In this document: one piece after another, positions 45,973 through 58,000 of the stretch
Layout of the letters: every line of letters starts with the position of its first letter
Numbering within the stretch: position 1 is the first letter of the stretch
From: Monoraphidium neglectum
Lineage: Eukaryota; Chlorophyta; Chlorophyceae; Sphaeropleales; Selenastraceae
Assembly (NCBI RefSeq): GCF_000611645.1
Contig: NW_014013624.1
Span: 1-64,000, forward strand
Direction: 5' to 3'
Length of the DNA: 64,000 bases
Notes under the pieces: model-generated
Told to the model about the DNA's origin: nothing
What the model saw: the letters and a program-made list of their open reading frames with translations, nothing else
Databases searched by the model: none
Program-made: the position numbers and the translations under genes

Positions 45973-48900
45973 ACTTTCTTGGGAGTTCCCGGGTGGTGAT
46001 GGTGGTGCTGATGAGGGGTCCTGGGCGGCGGCCGCAAAGCAGCGGGCATGGGGGCAAGATGAGTATCAGCTCCTGGCAAACGACTGACCCAGGCGCTAGC
46101 AAGCGTCGACGAGCAACGGCATCGCATGGCAAGCACAGCAGTCAAAGCAAGCAGCGGGGCATTCAGGCTCCCCTCAATGTGTGTCCCTGCAACCCGGGCT
46201 GACCGGCTCTGCAGCCGCTGCTGCCGCCACGGCTGACCCGAGGTTGGGGCAGTCGGCCTCTGCAAAGCCAATGCGCTGGCGCTCCAGGTCATACTGGGGT
46301 GAGGTGAGGCGGGGGCCACGGGGCGGGGATACAGTGCTGTCGTCGCGGGTTGACGCATCACAAAGTAGGCCAGGATGGAGGCCCACTGACGCCCATGGTG
46401 CAGTTGCTGTGCTCCGGTGGATTGGCCCTGGCTCTCCTTCGACACTACGCCCCACCCTTCCCCCTTGCCCACCACCGCCGTACCTGTGTGCCGCTCCTGC
46501 CAAGCCCCACCCACCCACGCACCCACCCACCCATCCACCAACCTACCCACCCACGCACCAGCACGAGAGCATTGCGCACTGCAATGCCGCCGATTAGCGT
46601 CCCGGACTGGCCGTTGTCAAACACCCCCAGGCAGTACTCTCCGCGGCCCATCAAAAAGAGGTAGCGGTGTGGCGGCAGGGATAGCACGGCGCCACCGGCA
46701 AAGCGCAAGGAAGCCGTGGGAAACATCTTGGCGGCGTCCTCAAACTTCTCGGGGGCTCCGCTGTAGCACACATCAGGGTACTGCACATGGCGTCAGAGCG
46801 TTGGGAGAATTCAGCCCGTCACGGCTAGGGAGCAGAGGTGCAGTGAGCCGCCTGATTTGGCCCACCCCTCTGCGCTGGGTAAGCCACCACAACCTCATGC
46901 GAAATTGTTTCGGACGCAATCTGCGCAGACCACCACCCCAGCAGCTCACCGCCGGGTCTGGCCCGCTGCCCTTGCGCATCCCGCGGCCAACGATGGCAGC
47001 GTCGAGGGCGGCGGTGAATGCCGCGAACGCTGCTGTGGGCAGGTAGGAGAACGTGGTGCCGCTGTCCAGCACGGTGCCGTAGCCCTTGGCAAATATGGCC
47101 TGGCCGGGAGCGGGGGGGGGGGGGGGGGGGGGGGGTTGGGGGCAGGAGGCGGACTACAGCATTCAGGGTCAGCGTGTGGAGGTAACAGGACCCATTGGTC
47201 AATCGGCAACCAAGTGCACTTGCACACATGCGCCCTCCCATCTTGGGCCCACACTGCCAGGGCCCCCCCGAACCCCACCAGCAACTTTCCCTCAGACCCA
47301 CCGGCTCCAGGTTAAGGGAGGCGCCCCCAATGCTGAGCTGCTCCAACCGCACGACGTAGTATGGGGTGGGGCTGGCCAGCAGCGGCGTAAAGGAGAGGGG
47401 CCCCACTGAGGGCGGCAACCCCACGTCTCCAAGCAGCAGAGTGCCGCCGGCAGGAAAGCCGAAGCACAGGGAAAAAACGCGAGAAGTTATGCCGGCACGC
47501 GCCAGCTGGGTAGGCAATGTGAACATCACGGCAGTGTGGTAGCAGGGGGAAATTGAGGTGAGGTGAGGGAGATCAAGGTGAGCTGAAGTCTGCTTGACTG
47601 GGGCTAGCAAATGCTGCAATTCCTCTGCTTGCGCTCTGTTGTCAAAGACAGGCGCCCTCATCGCCCCTCGCAGCTCTTGGATCCAGTAGCCCTTGAAACA
47701 TCAGCCTAGGCCCCACCTGGCTGTGCAGTGCATTAGCATTGTTGCCCATGCCCAGGATGCCGTCCGCCGCCTGGCGGTAAATCTCCCCTGTCTCGCGCAT
47801 GCCGCAGCCAAATGTGACCTCCACGGGGGTGCTGCCGTCCGGGAAGTGGAAGCGGTCCAACACCAGCCAGCCCTCGCTGCTGCTGTGCTCGGCTGCAGTT
47901 TTGAAGTGGGTTTGAAAATGATGTAATGGGGTTTGAGACGAGCATGGGAACGCGAAGGGGGGCTGTTAGGGTGGTGCAGAGCCACGGGAAAACACGGGGA
48001 TAAACACAGCCGCCACTGAAGCGACAATTGTGCGGAGTCCCTGGTTTGAGGGGTGGATGCTGTGGCTGCGCCTTGGGCTCACCATACTGCCGCTGATAAG
48101 AGCATTTATTGTTGCTGCAGGAGCAGGGCGGAGATCCGCAGTTGCACTTGGGGTGCCCGCACGGCAGCACTTGCGCAGTGCTAGATTGGGCGGGGTCAAA
48201 AGCAGCATCCTACGGCAGGTGGAGGGAGCGCACGAGGAGTGGCAGCGATCAAGACATTAGGCCAATCGCGGCTCTGCTGCTGCACTCCTGGCCTGTTCCA
48301 GCTACCATCGAGCATTGTTGCCCTGTTGTGATGCCCGCTGGTTTAGTATATGTCGCAGCTGGCTCAAAGCCAGAAAGATGTCCCCAGGCAGCTGTTGGCA
48401 CTTGCGCTGCGCCGCGACCTGCTGCGCAGCGTAACTTACTGTGTGTTTGCCGCAGTGCTTGCAATCTGCACATGGCACATAGGTGATGGTGCTGCCAGTG
48501 TCGATGATGACGGAAAATTTTCGAGTAGGAGTGCCTAGCGCCAGCTTCGTATAGAAGTACCTGTTGCGGGCAAGGCAGGGGCGGGTGGAGAGTAACAGTA
48601 CCCCTCGTAGCCCGGGGGNNNNNNNNNNNNNNNNNNNNNNNNNNNNNNNNNNNNNNNNNNNNNNNNNNNNNNNNNNNNNNNNNNNNNNNNNNNNNNNNNN
48701 NNNNNNNNNNNNNNNNNNNNNNNNNNNNNNNNNNNNNNNNNNNNNNNNNNNNNNNNNNNNNNNNNNNNNNNNNNNNNNNNNNNNNNNNNNNNNNNNNGGG
48801 GGGGGGGGGGGGCAGCGATGTCGCTCGCGTCCTCGGCTGCCGCCCACGTAGTGAAACCACCTGTTGCAGGCCTGGTACGGCCTGCTGCTTGGTTGGAACA

Positions 48901-49184
48901 CTCGCCCACCCGCCCGCGATTCTCAAGTCAAACGCTGCACACTCACAACTTGGAACTACTCACCCCTCGCGCACTGCGCCATGAATCGCAAGGCTGCCCT
49001 TGCGCAGCAGGCCTCGCGGCCTGCCATGCTGGTGCGTGAGGGGCAGGACTAGCCCCCGCGTGCGCCCATCAGCTGCCAGAAGGACCCTGCCCGCGAAGCC
49101 AGTTTGGTTGTGTCCGTGTGCCACGCCCGCCTGCAGCAGCAGGACACTCCACGCTGTCAGGAGTATCCTGAAGCCGAAACCCAT
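45265..49184 (-). CDS. Membrane-anchored A1 aspartic protease (pepsin/nucellin-like)
   Basis: Exons 49184-48964, 48560-48440, 48209-48083, 47892-47717, 47505-47302, 47099-46950, 46780-46559, 46293-46204 and 46020-45265; 688 aa, all phases consistent. Signal peptide MGFGFRILLTAWSVLLLQAG. Catalytic Asp 1 is in FSVIIDTGSTITYVPCADC, Asp 2 in GTVLDSGTTFSYLP; the flap/structural signatures are FGCGMRETGEIYRQAADGIL and YDLERQRIGFAEADC. The plant-type Cys-rich insert (CNCGSPPCSCSNNKCSYQRQ) puts it with nucellin-like proteases. After the catalytic part come about 150 residues of Ser/Gly/Ala/Pro linker, one TM helix (VMAAGVGVSAVLLAAYALYS) and a short cytosolic tail, so it is probably a type I membrane protein of the secretory route or cell surface. 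The intron between exons 1 and 2 contains the sequence gap. Confidence 0.93.
47112..47135. repeat. 24-base G homopolymer
   Basis: Uninterrupted G run on the plus strand, just upstream of the acceptor of aspartic protease exon 6; on the coding strand it is a C-tract in the intron's pyrimidine region. Confidence 0.9.
48619..48797. other. Assembly gap (179 N) flanked by G runs
   Basis: 179 unresolved bases inside intron 1 of the aspartic protease gene. Five G precede and at least fourteen G follow, so a long G-tract probably broke sequencing. No coding sequence needs to be missing, because the exon phases on both sides agree. Confidence 0.95.
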
Positions 49185-49673
49185 ACTTACAAGCTTGTCA
49201 TCCGCGCATGAGACCAAAGGTAGATCATGCGACAAGCAGCTGCGATTGAGACGTCAAACGAGGTCATGATGCATCAGTTTATCAGCGCGTTTCATCTGAA
49301 AGCGAGGAGGGGGTATGTGTACAGTGGTGCAAATGGACCAACACCTGCGGCGTGCGGGCGACGGCCTTGAGCATTTCATTCCCAGCAATTCCAAGTGGAG
49401 CGCCGGACACTCCCTTTCACATGTCACAACAGCCAGCGCCCGCTGATGTGGCTGCATCACGATGGTTATAATGCAAGGCTGGCCCATACACCCTACAACC
49501 TCAGGCTGCAAGTGCGCATCGTCGGTTCCCTGCCCCAGCGCACAGGTGTCTAGCCCCAGCGCACAGGTGTCTCGCAAGTCATTTACCCGATCTTACTCAG
49601 GCTCTACTCAGCTTGCAACTTGCTACTCTTGTTCACCGTCAGATAACGAGCACAGCTAGAGCGCGATCAAAGG
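49185..49673. other. Intergenic with a 19-base tandem duplication
   Basis: Aspartic protease promoter and 3' flank of the next minus-strand gene. ccccagcgcacaggtgtct occurs twice in tandem at about 49535-49572. No gene. Confidence 0.5.
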
Positions 49674-51677
49674 TCACAGCCCGCGCACCGTTCGTGCCAC
49701 CTCGCCCGCGGCGCGGAACGTGGCCACCAGCAGCGCCAGCACCACGCCCAGCCCCAGCCGCACAGTCTCCAGCGCTGCCCGCGCCAGGCTCAGCGCGACC
49801 GCTGCCGTCACAGCGGTGCAGGTGTACAGAACACGCGCTAGTAGCGGCGCCAGCAGCGTGCCAGCCACGCCACCGAGAGCCCCGCCCGCCAGGCAGGCAA
49901 AGCCGACGGCTGGCTGGTACGCGGCCATGAGGGCGTTGAGCAGCGCGTACAGCACACCCCTGTCGCTGGTGATGGGCATGACCCCCCGCCCGCGCGTCAG
50001 CCCCAGGGTCAACCAGGCCGCGTACAGCCCAGTGCACACGCCTGCGCCCGCGAGGCCCGTATCCGCGCGGCCGGCGAGCAGCTGGCCCAGGCCCGCGCCA
50101 GCGGCGCAGAGCACGACGGTCACCACGGCCTGCAGGCTGCCGCAGTACGCCTCGACCCACGACCCGGCGTTGCGTACGCCGTCGGCGCAGCAGACCAGCG
50201 GCAACAGGCCGCTGTGCAGCAGGCCGGCCGTCAGGAGGCGGTGCCACTCACCGTCCACCGCGACGGCGGTTGTGTCCTGGGCAAGGGCGGTGCGAGCGCG
50301 CGCGGCGCCCCAGGACACTTGGAGTCGGTGTTTAGACCAGCAAGAATAAGGGCCGGTGTCTGCTGCAGCTGAAGGCGCGCCTACAACCGCGGAATGACTG
50401 TGTTGCCAGACACAACCCTGCACTTTGTGCCTCACGCATCCCAGCTGTGCGATGCCCGCGCTCAACACCGGCCCTCACCATCTGCAGCGCCCACGTCACC
50501 GGGGTGTCAGGGTAGGTGGTCGCCAGCTGCCACAGCGTCACGTCCGCCAGGCCATTTGTAAGCCCGTACCAAGCCTCGGGCACCACAGGCCACCACTGCG
50601 CAACAGCTACTGCCCACATGGCAAGAGCCAGCATCGACGTGACGGGCACCAGCGCCGCCGGCGCGTGCGCGTCACCGTCAAAACCCTCGTCATCCTGGCC
50701 CCACTCCTCCTCGCCCCCAGCCGCAGCTGCCTGTGCTGCGCCGCCGCTGCCCCTGCCAACGCGCTCATCCAAGAGGTTCCCTACACTGGCGTCCTGCTGC
50801 TGCTCCTGCTCCTGCTGCTCCTGTTCGCTGCTGCGGCCATCCTGCGGCGAGCGACTGCCTGATGATATGTGCAGCGTGTCGGAGCTGATGGCGCCGGCGG
50901 CTTCCCCTCCTACGCCAACACCTGCAGCCCCCACATCCCCCGCTGTCATCTTGGGAACGTCTTCGACCTCTTCCGTGTTCACCCGTGCCATGCGGGCCTG
51001 GCGCGCCGCCTCCGCCTCCCAGCTGGTCTTGAGGAAGCCGCCGCCTGCAAAGTGCGCCAGCCGCTTTGCAATGGTCACGCTACCTTCGCCGTAGCCGCCA
51101 TCAAAGCGGCCTAACGCCGCGTCGCGCAGCGAATGCCACTGGTCCATCAGGTCGACCTTTGCCGCCGCGAGCGCAAACTCCTCCACGTACACGACCTCCC
51201 CCTCCCTCGAGGCATTGTCAATGCCGCCACTGGTGCTTGAGGGCCCCAGGGCCTCTGCCGCGTCGCTGGACGATGAGGCCGCCTGATTGACAGCGGCCCC
51301 ATTGCTGCCTGGGTTGGCTGCCTCTGTCCCTGGCTCTCCTTGGCGCCCTTCCACCGCGCGCGTCTCGCCCTCCTCATGCCCCGCTGCTGCCCTGCACAGC
51401 AAGGTGGGCGTGATGATTCTTCCGTCGCCTCACAGGCGCACGGCAATCGCGACGCGTCTACACATTGCATGCTTTGTGTATGTACGTTTACACATCCCAC
51501 TTTCTTGCTTCCATCGCCTCACCTGCTACTGCGGCCCCTCCTGCATGTGCGGCCCGCGACGGCATCAAAAGCAGCCGCCAGCGTGCAGGGGCCGTGCAGC
51601 GGTGGCGCCGATGGAGCCCGAGCTCTGTGGCGGCAGTGATGCGCAAGCTGCACTGGCCACAGCGTCGAAGCAAGCAT
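49674..51677 (-). CDS. Plastid-type rhomboid-like membrane protein, catalytic residues absent
   Basis: Exons 51677-51523, 51391-50469 and 50317-49674, 573 aa, phases 2 and 1 consistent (the 50469/50317 junction has a weak pyrimidine tract). The first 50 residues, MLASTLWPVQLAHHCRHRAR and on, are rich in Ala, Arg, Ser and His with no acidic residues until AFDAV, a likely transit peptide. A 200-residue acidic/Gln linker follows, then a rhomboid-like membrane core: VTSMLALAMWAVAVAQWWPV, GEWHRLLTAGLLHSGLLPLV, LAGAGVCTGLYAAWLTLG and CLAGGALGGVAGTLLAPLLA. Compared with active plastid rhomboids the HLxxN, GxSG and GHLGG boxes read PLVCC, VCTG and GALGG, so Ser and His are missing. Rhomboid assignment rests on these spaced motifs and is moderate. 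Confidence 0.68.
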
Positions 51678-51964
51678 CGTTGAGGTGCAGGCTTCTCCGC
51701 AAAGACTGCACGAATCTAAAGGCGTCAACAGTTGTGAAGGTGTCGCAGGCGGCCAACAAAGACATATATGACTCGCGGAGTTAAGCGATCTCCATTTAAC
51801 TGCGCAAAGAAAAGCCCCGCAGGGGCGAGTCACTCGCTGCCAGTGCTAGTGATCTTGGGTGTGTTGCAGTGTTTCACTTTGAATAGGACAACCAAGAATA
51901 ACTGTGCAACACTAGACTTCGGTAAAATCTCGTGTGCACACCACTAGACAAAAAGGCATTCGCG
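51678..51964. promoter_or_regulatory. Compact divergent promoter (rhomboid-like - / FN3K +)
   Basis: 287 bases between opposing start codons of two genes with predicted transit peptides; both promoters must fit here. Confidence 0.55.
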
Positions 51965-54728
51965 ATGCTTACTGGCGGCACTCGCACTGCAGGCACTGCG
52001 CCGCAGCGGCACACGAGCTGCTCGTGGCTGTCCCCATCGCCCTGGCAGGCACCCGTCGCCGCTACAGGGCGGAGGGCTGTGATGCAGAGCGCGCGGTAAG
52101 TCCCACAAACACATTCGTAGCTGCAGCACGTATTGTGGAAACCTCCAGCTGCGTACAGACTGGGCCCAGTGCAGACCCGAGGTCATGCGAGATCAGCATG
52201 GTGCAGTTGTCACAGCAGCCCTCCGCTGCTGCACATGTTCGCCCGGTGCCCGCCCGGTGCGACGTGCAGGATCTCCTCCCCTGCTGCGGACTGGATCACA
52301 GACAACCTGGGGGATGGCTACGTGGTGAGGGAGAAGTTTCTTGGAGGCAGCGGCTGGTCCAGCACCTACATCTACACCACAGAGGCCGGCGCAGAGTGAG
52401 CCACCCGGGCATGTGCATGCCTCGGGAAGACAGGCACAGCTCTGCACATGACCACCGTGGCGCATCAAGGAAGCGTGGTGCTGGCTCCGTTCTGAGATGC
52501 AGTGAGGCAGTGATCAGGTGCCTTGAATTTGTTGTTTGTCGCACGCCCCTGTATTACGAGTGGCCTTGCCCCCCTTGCCTGGTGCCCGGGCCCCCAGGTA
52601 CTTTGTCAAGACCTCTGGCGGCGCCAAGGCTGAGGGCATGTTCAAGGGGGAGGCGCTGGGGCTCAAGGCTATGTTTGGTGGGCCACGACAGCCATGCGCA
52701 TGGTTGATGGGACCAAGAGGGTGCAGCCAGTAGCAGGTTGATGTGCTCCGGAAAAGGACAGATAGGTAACCTAGGCACGGAGGCAAGAGGTGGAACAAAC
52801 GCCAGGTAATCACGAGGGACTGATGTGCAGACCACATGCCAGTGTTGAGGCTTGCCGACAAAGCCGCACGCCCTATGACCTGCCCTTGTACGCGCTGCTC
52901 GCCCCCCCAGACACCAACACTGTGCGCATCCCTGACGTGCACCACGTGGGCCTCCTGCCCGATGCCCGCGGCGCATTCATCGTGAGCGGCATTGCGCTTG
53001 CCCAAGCACAAGGCACAGGGAGAGCTGCAAGTTTGTGAGGCCAACAAGACTGAAGCAAGCCCGCTGCTGCTGTGGACCCAAGCCCCTCGCAGCAGATCTG
53101 GCATTATTGAGCAGATCAGCGAGAGGTTCTCTACCCGCACCACCTCAGACGCGCCGACTCCTCTCGCGCCTGCCCCTGCATGGCGCCCCCTTGCAGGTGA
53201 TGGAGTACCTGCGGCTGGAGGGAGGGGGGAGCCAGGCTGAGCTGGGGCGGCAGATGGCGCTGATGCACCTGGCAGAGCCAACGGTGGGTCTTTTGTCACC
53301 CGATAATCGGGGACACCCGCTGGTCATTATCCCATGGGTAGGGTGGGCACTCGCCCCACACCTGAATGGTGTTACAACCCCAAAACGCGCAGGACCCAAA
53401 TGCCAAGGCCGGGAAGTTTGGTTTTGCAGTGGACAACACCATCGGCGCCACTCCCCAGCCCAACGAGTGGATGGATGACTGGGTTGAGTTCTACCGGGAG
53501 AGGCGGCTGCGCCACCAGCTCGACCTCCTGGGTACGAGGCTGACGGGCAGGGTGCACATCGCTGGCAGGGCACAGGCTGCCATGAAACACAGTCGCGTCG
53601 CCTCCCATGCACGGGTGCGCGCAGGCAATCTTGCATGCTCGCACAAGCGACCGCGACAAAAACCTCCTGTGCGCACCACCCTGCGCTGCCCTGCTCCGCG
53701 GCCAGGCGATGCGCGAATGAAGGCCCTGGCCCAGCCTGTGCTAGACAATCTGGGCTTTTGGTTTACTGACATCGCGGGGTCGATACGGCCCTCCATCCTG
53801 CACGGGGACCTGTGAGGACACATGCCGCACTGGACAGCCGGGCAGGGAGGGTGCCACTAAGGGGGGGGGCTTGTGCCTACGTACGTGCATGCATGCGCGC
53901 GTGCATGAGTCGACAAAGGTGCAGGTGTGCACACATGTGTGCGCATGTGGGGGTTCGGCCAAGCAGACTGCGAGAGCGCATGCGTTCAGGGCATTGAGTG
54001 ACCGAGTGGTGTTTGGGGCCAAGGTTGTTTGTTGCACGCCGGCTGGCAACGTGGGAGCACCTCACTTCACTCAACCCATGACCACGAATCACTAGGTGGA
54101 GTGGCAACGTCTCCAGCTCTGGTGGCCGGCCAGTGATCTTTGACCCGGCCACATACTATGGCCATGCAGAGGCGGAGTGGGGCATGAGTTGGTGCGCCGG
54201 TAAGTATAAGACAACCCGAAATGCGAATTACAGGGCTAGTAAATCTGCGGGGTGACTCGTGGCGCAGTCACCGCATGGTCCAGCCCAGCGGGCCGCCACC
54301 AAGCCAAGTCTGATGGTTGGCGTCGAGTGATTGCTCGCGACTGCCACGTGAGATATATACATATATATACATAGACACCCGGGCAAGCTACTCCGCTCAA
54401 CCCTCCCCATGCTGCGCCTCCAGGCTTCTCCGGGGCGTTCTGGCAGGGCTACTTTGAGGTGGCGCCCAAGGCCCCGCTGTTTGACCAGCGGAGGGACCTG
54501 TACACGCTGTACCACATCCTCAACCACGCAAACCTGTTTGGCGGTGGCTACAACTCTCAGGTTGGCGCCGGACGCAGGCAGTTGCTGCAGATTGTGCTGC
54601 TCAGTCCACTCGTGGCTTGCTCTCCTCCTCTCACCTGACACACAACTCCATGCCACACGCTGTCACCCCGTCCCCAGGCCCAGACCATCCTGCAGCGGCT
54701 CAACGAACAGCTCAAACGCAGCCAGTGA
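51965..54728 (+). CDS. FN3K: Fructosamine-3-kinase family protein, predicted plastid
   Basis: Phosphorylates sugar-derived adducts on protein lysines so that they decay, a deglycation repair step. Ten exons: 51965-52095, 52270-52395, 52598-52677, 52911-52981, 53197-53283, 53393-53531, 53706-53811, 54096-54199, 54424-54560 and 54678-54728; 343 aa, every phase consistent. The first 45 residues (MLTGGTRTAGTAPQRHTSCS onward) look like a transit peptide. The kinase fold shows FLGGSGWSSTYIYTTEAG (P-loop), YFVKTS with the ATP-binding Lys, HHVGLLPDARGAFIVMEYLR (hinge), SILHGDLWSGN (catalytic loop Asp and Asn) and PVIFDPATYYGHAEAEWGMS (metal-binding Asp). The C-terminal helices end YTLYHILNHANLFGGGYNSQ. 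Plant homologues are plastidial, in line with the leader. Confidence 0.96.
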
Positions 54729-55063
54729 CACAGTGGCTATGGAAGGCACCCTGTGCACTGTGCGCCGCTTGTAAATCTCCTGGTGATGCGTGTTGCTGAC
54801 CATGAACTAGTGTGCCAAGTCCTTGCACTGGATAAAGCAGATGGTTGAGCGTTGCATGTGCGGTGAAATTGCGTTGGTCTATAAATATTTGATCAAGGGA
54901 AGGGTGGGTGTGCATGTTCAGTGCATGAACCAATCCGGGCACAATTGCAGCACGTTTGTCATCAAGGTGGCTCATAAGCGTGTGTTTATGCAAGGCACAC
55001 ACATGTTGTCCCGGTACCAATGCTTAAAACAACCTGACCACAAGACAAAGCAATATATACCAT
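54729..55063. other. Convergent 3' flanks of FN3K and the SNM1-like gene
   Basis: No gene. AT-rich, with the FN3K poly(A) motif near its left edge. Confidence 0.5.
54770..54774 (+). terminator. TGTAA poly(A) signal of FN3K
   Basis: TGTAA 42 bases after the FN3K stop. Confidence 0.55.
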
Positions 55064-58000
55064 TCATGTCAGCGAATGGGGGTTCTTGGCGATAACTGCC
55101 CGCATTTGACTCACAGTCCAGTCACACAAGCTGTCACGATGTGCCATTGAGCACTCTAAGTGGGCGCGTGCAACGCGCCGTCGTGCATCCGCCGCCGCCA
55201 CCGCTGCCGCTGCAGCTTCCACCGCTCCCGCTGGTGCTGCAGCTCCAGCCTCCTCTGCCGCTTCTGCTGTGTTTGTCCTGGCCAAAGCATCAGCGGCAGC
55301 GGCTGCCTGCGTTGACATAGGGCAGCCCAGGGCAACAGGTGATTGCCTGAGGCCAAGCGCAGCCCAATCAGTCGCTGGCCTCCCGCCGATGCTGCTGTGG
55401 AAGCCTCCATCCCTGTGGTGGACAGGGAGCCTGGCTGGATTGGACACAGCTGGTGCAGAAGTGGAGTTTGGCACCAACTGCGCAGTCGGTTGCGCGTGCG
55501 GGGGCTCATTATGTGGGCCCAGCGTGCAGCGCTGCATGATGGTGCTGTGCGTATGGGATGGCATCGTTGCTGATGATGCAGTATGCATTGTTGCTGGCGG
55601 TGTGCCGGCCCCTGCTGCTCCTGCCGCCACCGCCTCCGCTGCTGCAGCTGCTGCTGGTTGCGTTGATGCTGCCTCTGCTGCCTCCGCCAAAACCTCTTCC
55701 TTGAAATATAGCTCAGAGTCAGCAGGACAGGTGCAGGCACCTGCGTTTGCAGGCCTGCAGCTGTGACCTACGCCGTGCGTCTTGTTGCCGCTGCTGCTGC
55801 TGTTGCTATCGTCACCCATGCAGGCTTTTCTGCGGATCAGGGGCCTTGCGTTGCCGCCGCCGCCAGCCTCGCCGGCGATCACCACCACCTTGCGAGCGCT
55901 GCCACGCTCCCGGCTCTGCAGTGGCTGCGCCGCCCACGATGGCTCGTTGTTTCCATAGCAGCTGTGAGAGTGGCCAATGCCAGGCGCAGCCACGCTACAG
56001 TGCTGAGGAAATGACGGCCTCTGCGCTGCGGCTCCTGCCTCAAGCGCTGATCGCTTGGATGGTGTGCAGCGTATGTGGACTAAGGGCCCGGAGCTGCCAG
56101 CCGCCAGCAGTTGCTGCGGCGCCTGGGTGGGCCGCAGTGGGCTGCGCTGCAGCTCGGGGATGACATGTTCTTGCTGGTCCTGCTGCTGCCCCTGATCCCG
56201 CTCCTGCTGGCCATGCTCCAGCTGTAGCTGCTGCCCCTGCTGCCTCCGCCCCTGCTGCGAAGCCCATACCTCGATGCGTGCAGTGTAGTAATCGTTCAGG
56301 TGATCATGGCGCATCAGGGCGGTGCTCGGCGCAACGTCACGCAGGGGTGCAGCAGAGCCGGTCGACGCGATGAGGCGCTCGGGCTGCAACACCTGTCGGG
56401 TTTATGGGATGGGGTCCGAGCCTGAGCTCCGCTGAGTTGCGCCACGGCAGTCGCACCCACGTGAGGCGATTGGCAGTCTGTCGTTGGCTGCTCCCTGTGC
56501 AGCGGGCCCCGCTGCCATCCTCCACAGGCCAGGCCCTCAAAGTGCTAGCATAGTGCAATGCCCCACCTTGACCAAAGCTCGCAGCTCCGACAGGCTGCTG
56601 TGCCTCGACCGGCACACAGTCCACAGGCACCCGTCCCGTGCCTGCAGCTGCACCCCTGGCGCCGCCCTCGCCGCGCGCCAGGCCTCTAGTGGCGCGTGGC
56701 TGGCCTGCAGCGCCGACTGCTGCTCAAGCGCGCTCCTCATCAGGCTGGGCCGGATGACAACCACGGGGCGCGCCACGAGCCGCTGGTCAAAGCGCAGGCC
56801 GCCCCCGCTGACGTCGGCGCCTCTGTCATCGCCGCCAGCGCGGTTCAATGCGTTCTTGAGCTGGGGTATACCATGACCACCCACGGCCCATACTGGGGTT
56901 GACTCTGGGTCCGCGGTGAGCACGTCCTGGCCGGCCAGCAGCATAGCCATCTCGCGGTAGTGCTCAACATGCAGGCGCTGCAAGAGGCCGTTGGGGTTGG
57001 GGTCATCAGGTGGGAGGGGTGGGCGCGATGCATGCATCAACATGAGATGTGTGGTGCGGCCGCATGTGTGTTGGGTACAGCAGGCGACCTAATTGTTTGT
57101 TTTCCAGTTTCGGCGCAGCGACGACGTCAACAAACTTGATGCAGCAGGCACACCCTCCACCCTTGCATGCCCCCTCCCCTCACCCCCCTGCGGCGCTTCA
57201 CCTCAGTCTGAAAGCAGCAGCAGCACGCCTCCTCCCCTGTGCGCACAAGAGGCGCTCGGCCCAGAACCACCCTGCCTGCCCCCTCGCCGGTGCAGCCCTC
57301 TGCCAAGTAAATCTTGTGGCCGGTGGCTCTGCTGATCTCCCTGTAATCATGCTCGTACCCCAGCTGACCGCAGCTGAGCAGGATCCTGTGGGTGGGCGCG
57401 TAGCGGCGAACCAGGGCTGCAACGGCAGCGACGCTTTCATCCAGCAGTGGGAAGTCCTGCAGTGCACAATAGCGGGCGGAGGAGGAGCAGGCCAGGCTTC
57501 CATCACCTACACAACACTACACAACACCGGTGCCACATGGAACCTGTCAGCGGCTGGAGCGGCATGTGCTTCACAATTGTGGCAGGGCGCCCGTCAGCAT
57601 GATGACAGCACAAGACCCCTGTGCCCACCCGCACACCAGGGTGTCGGCACCGTCTTGACCGCCTCCCGCTGTCACGTCCAGACACAGCAGCCCCAGGTGC
57701 GGCCCCTCCCCGAGCAGCTCGTCTAGAGCCGCGGCCAGGTCAGGCAGCTGACGCGAGGTGACGCGGCAGTCGCCAGTGTGGAGGATGGAGCCCCACACTT
57801 CGCTCTCAAACAGCAGCATCACGGCGCCTGCGGCACACAGAGCGGGAGGGGTCCAGGGACTAATGCTGATCAGAGGTAGAGAGTGCAACTGCACGGGCCA
57901 GCAGAGACCATTGCCTTGGCACAGCCGGCTACGGCCTGCCAATATGATAATCCGACTGAACGAGCTCTTGCCGCTCGTAGCGCTCTGTTGGTGGTTGCTC

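Noticed and set aside
46500..46558. CCCA/CCAC-rich repeats as a telomeric tract
   Set aside because: It is a short, irregular pyrimidine-rich intron segment on the coding strand's complement between protease exons 7 and 8; it does not match TTTAGGG or TTTTAGGG units.
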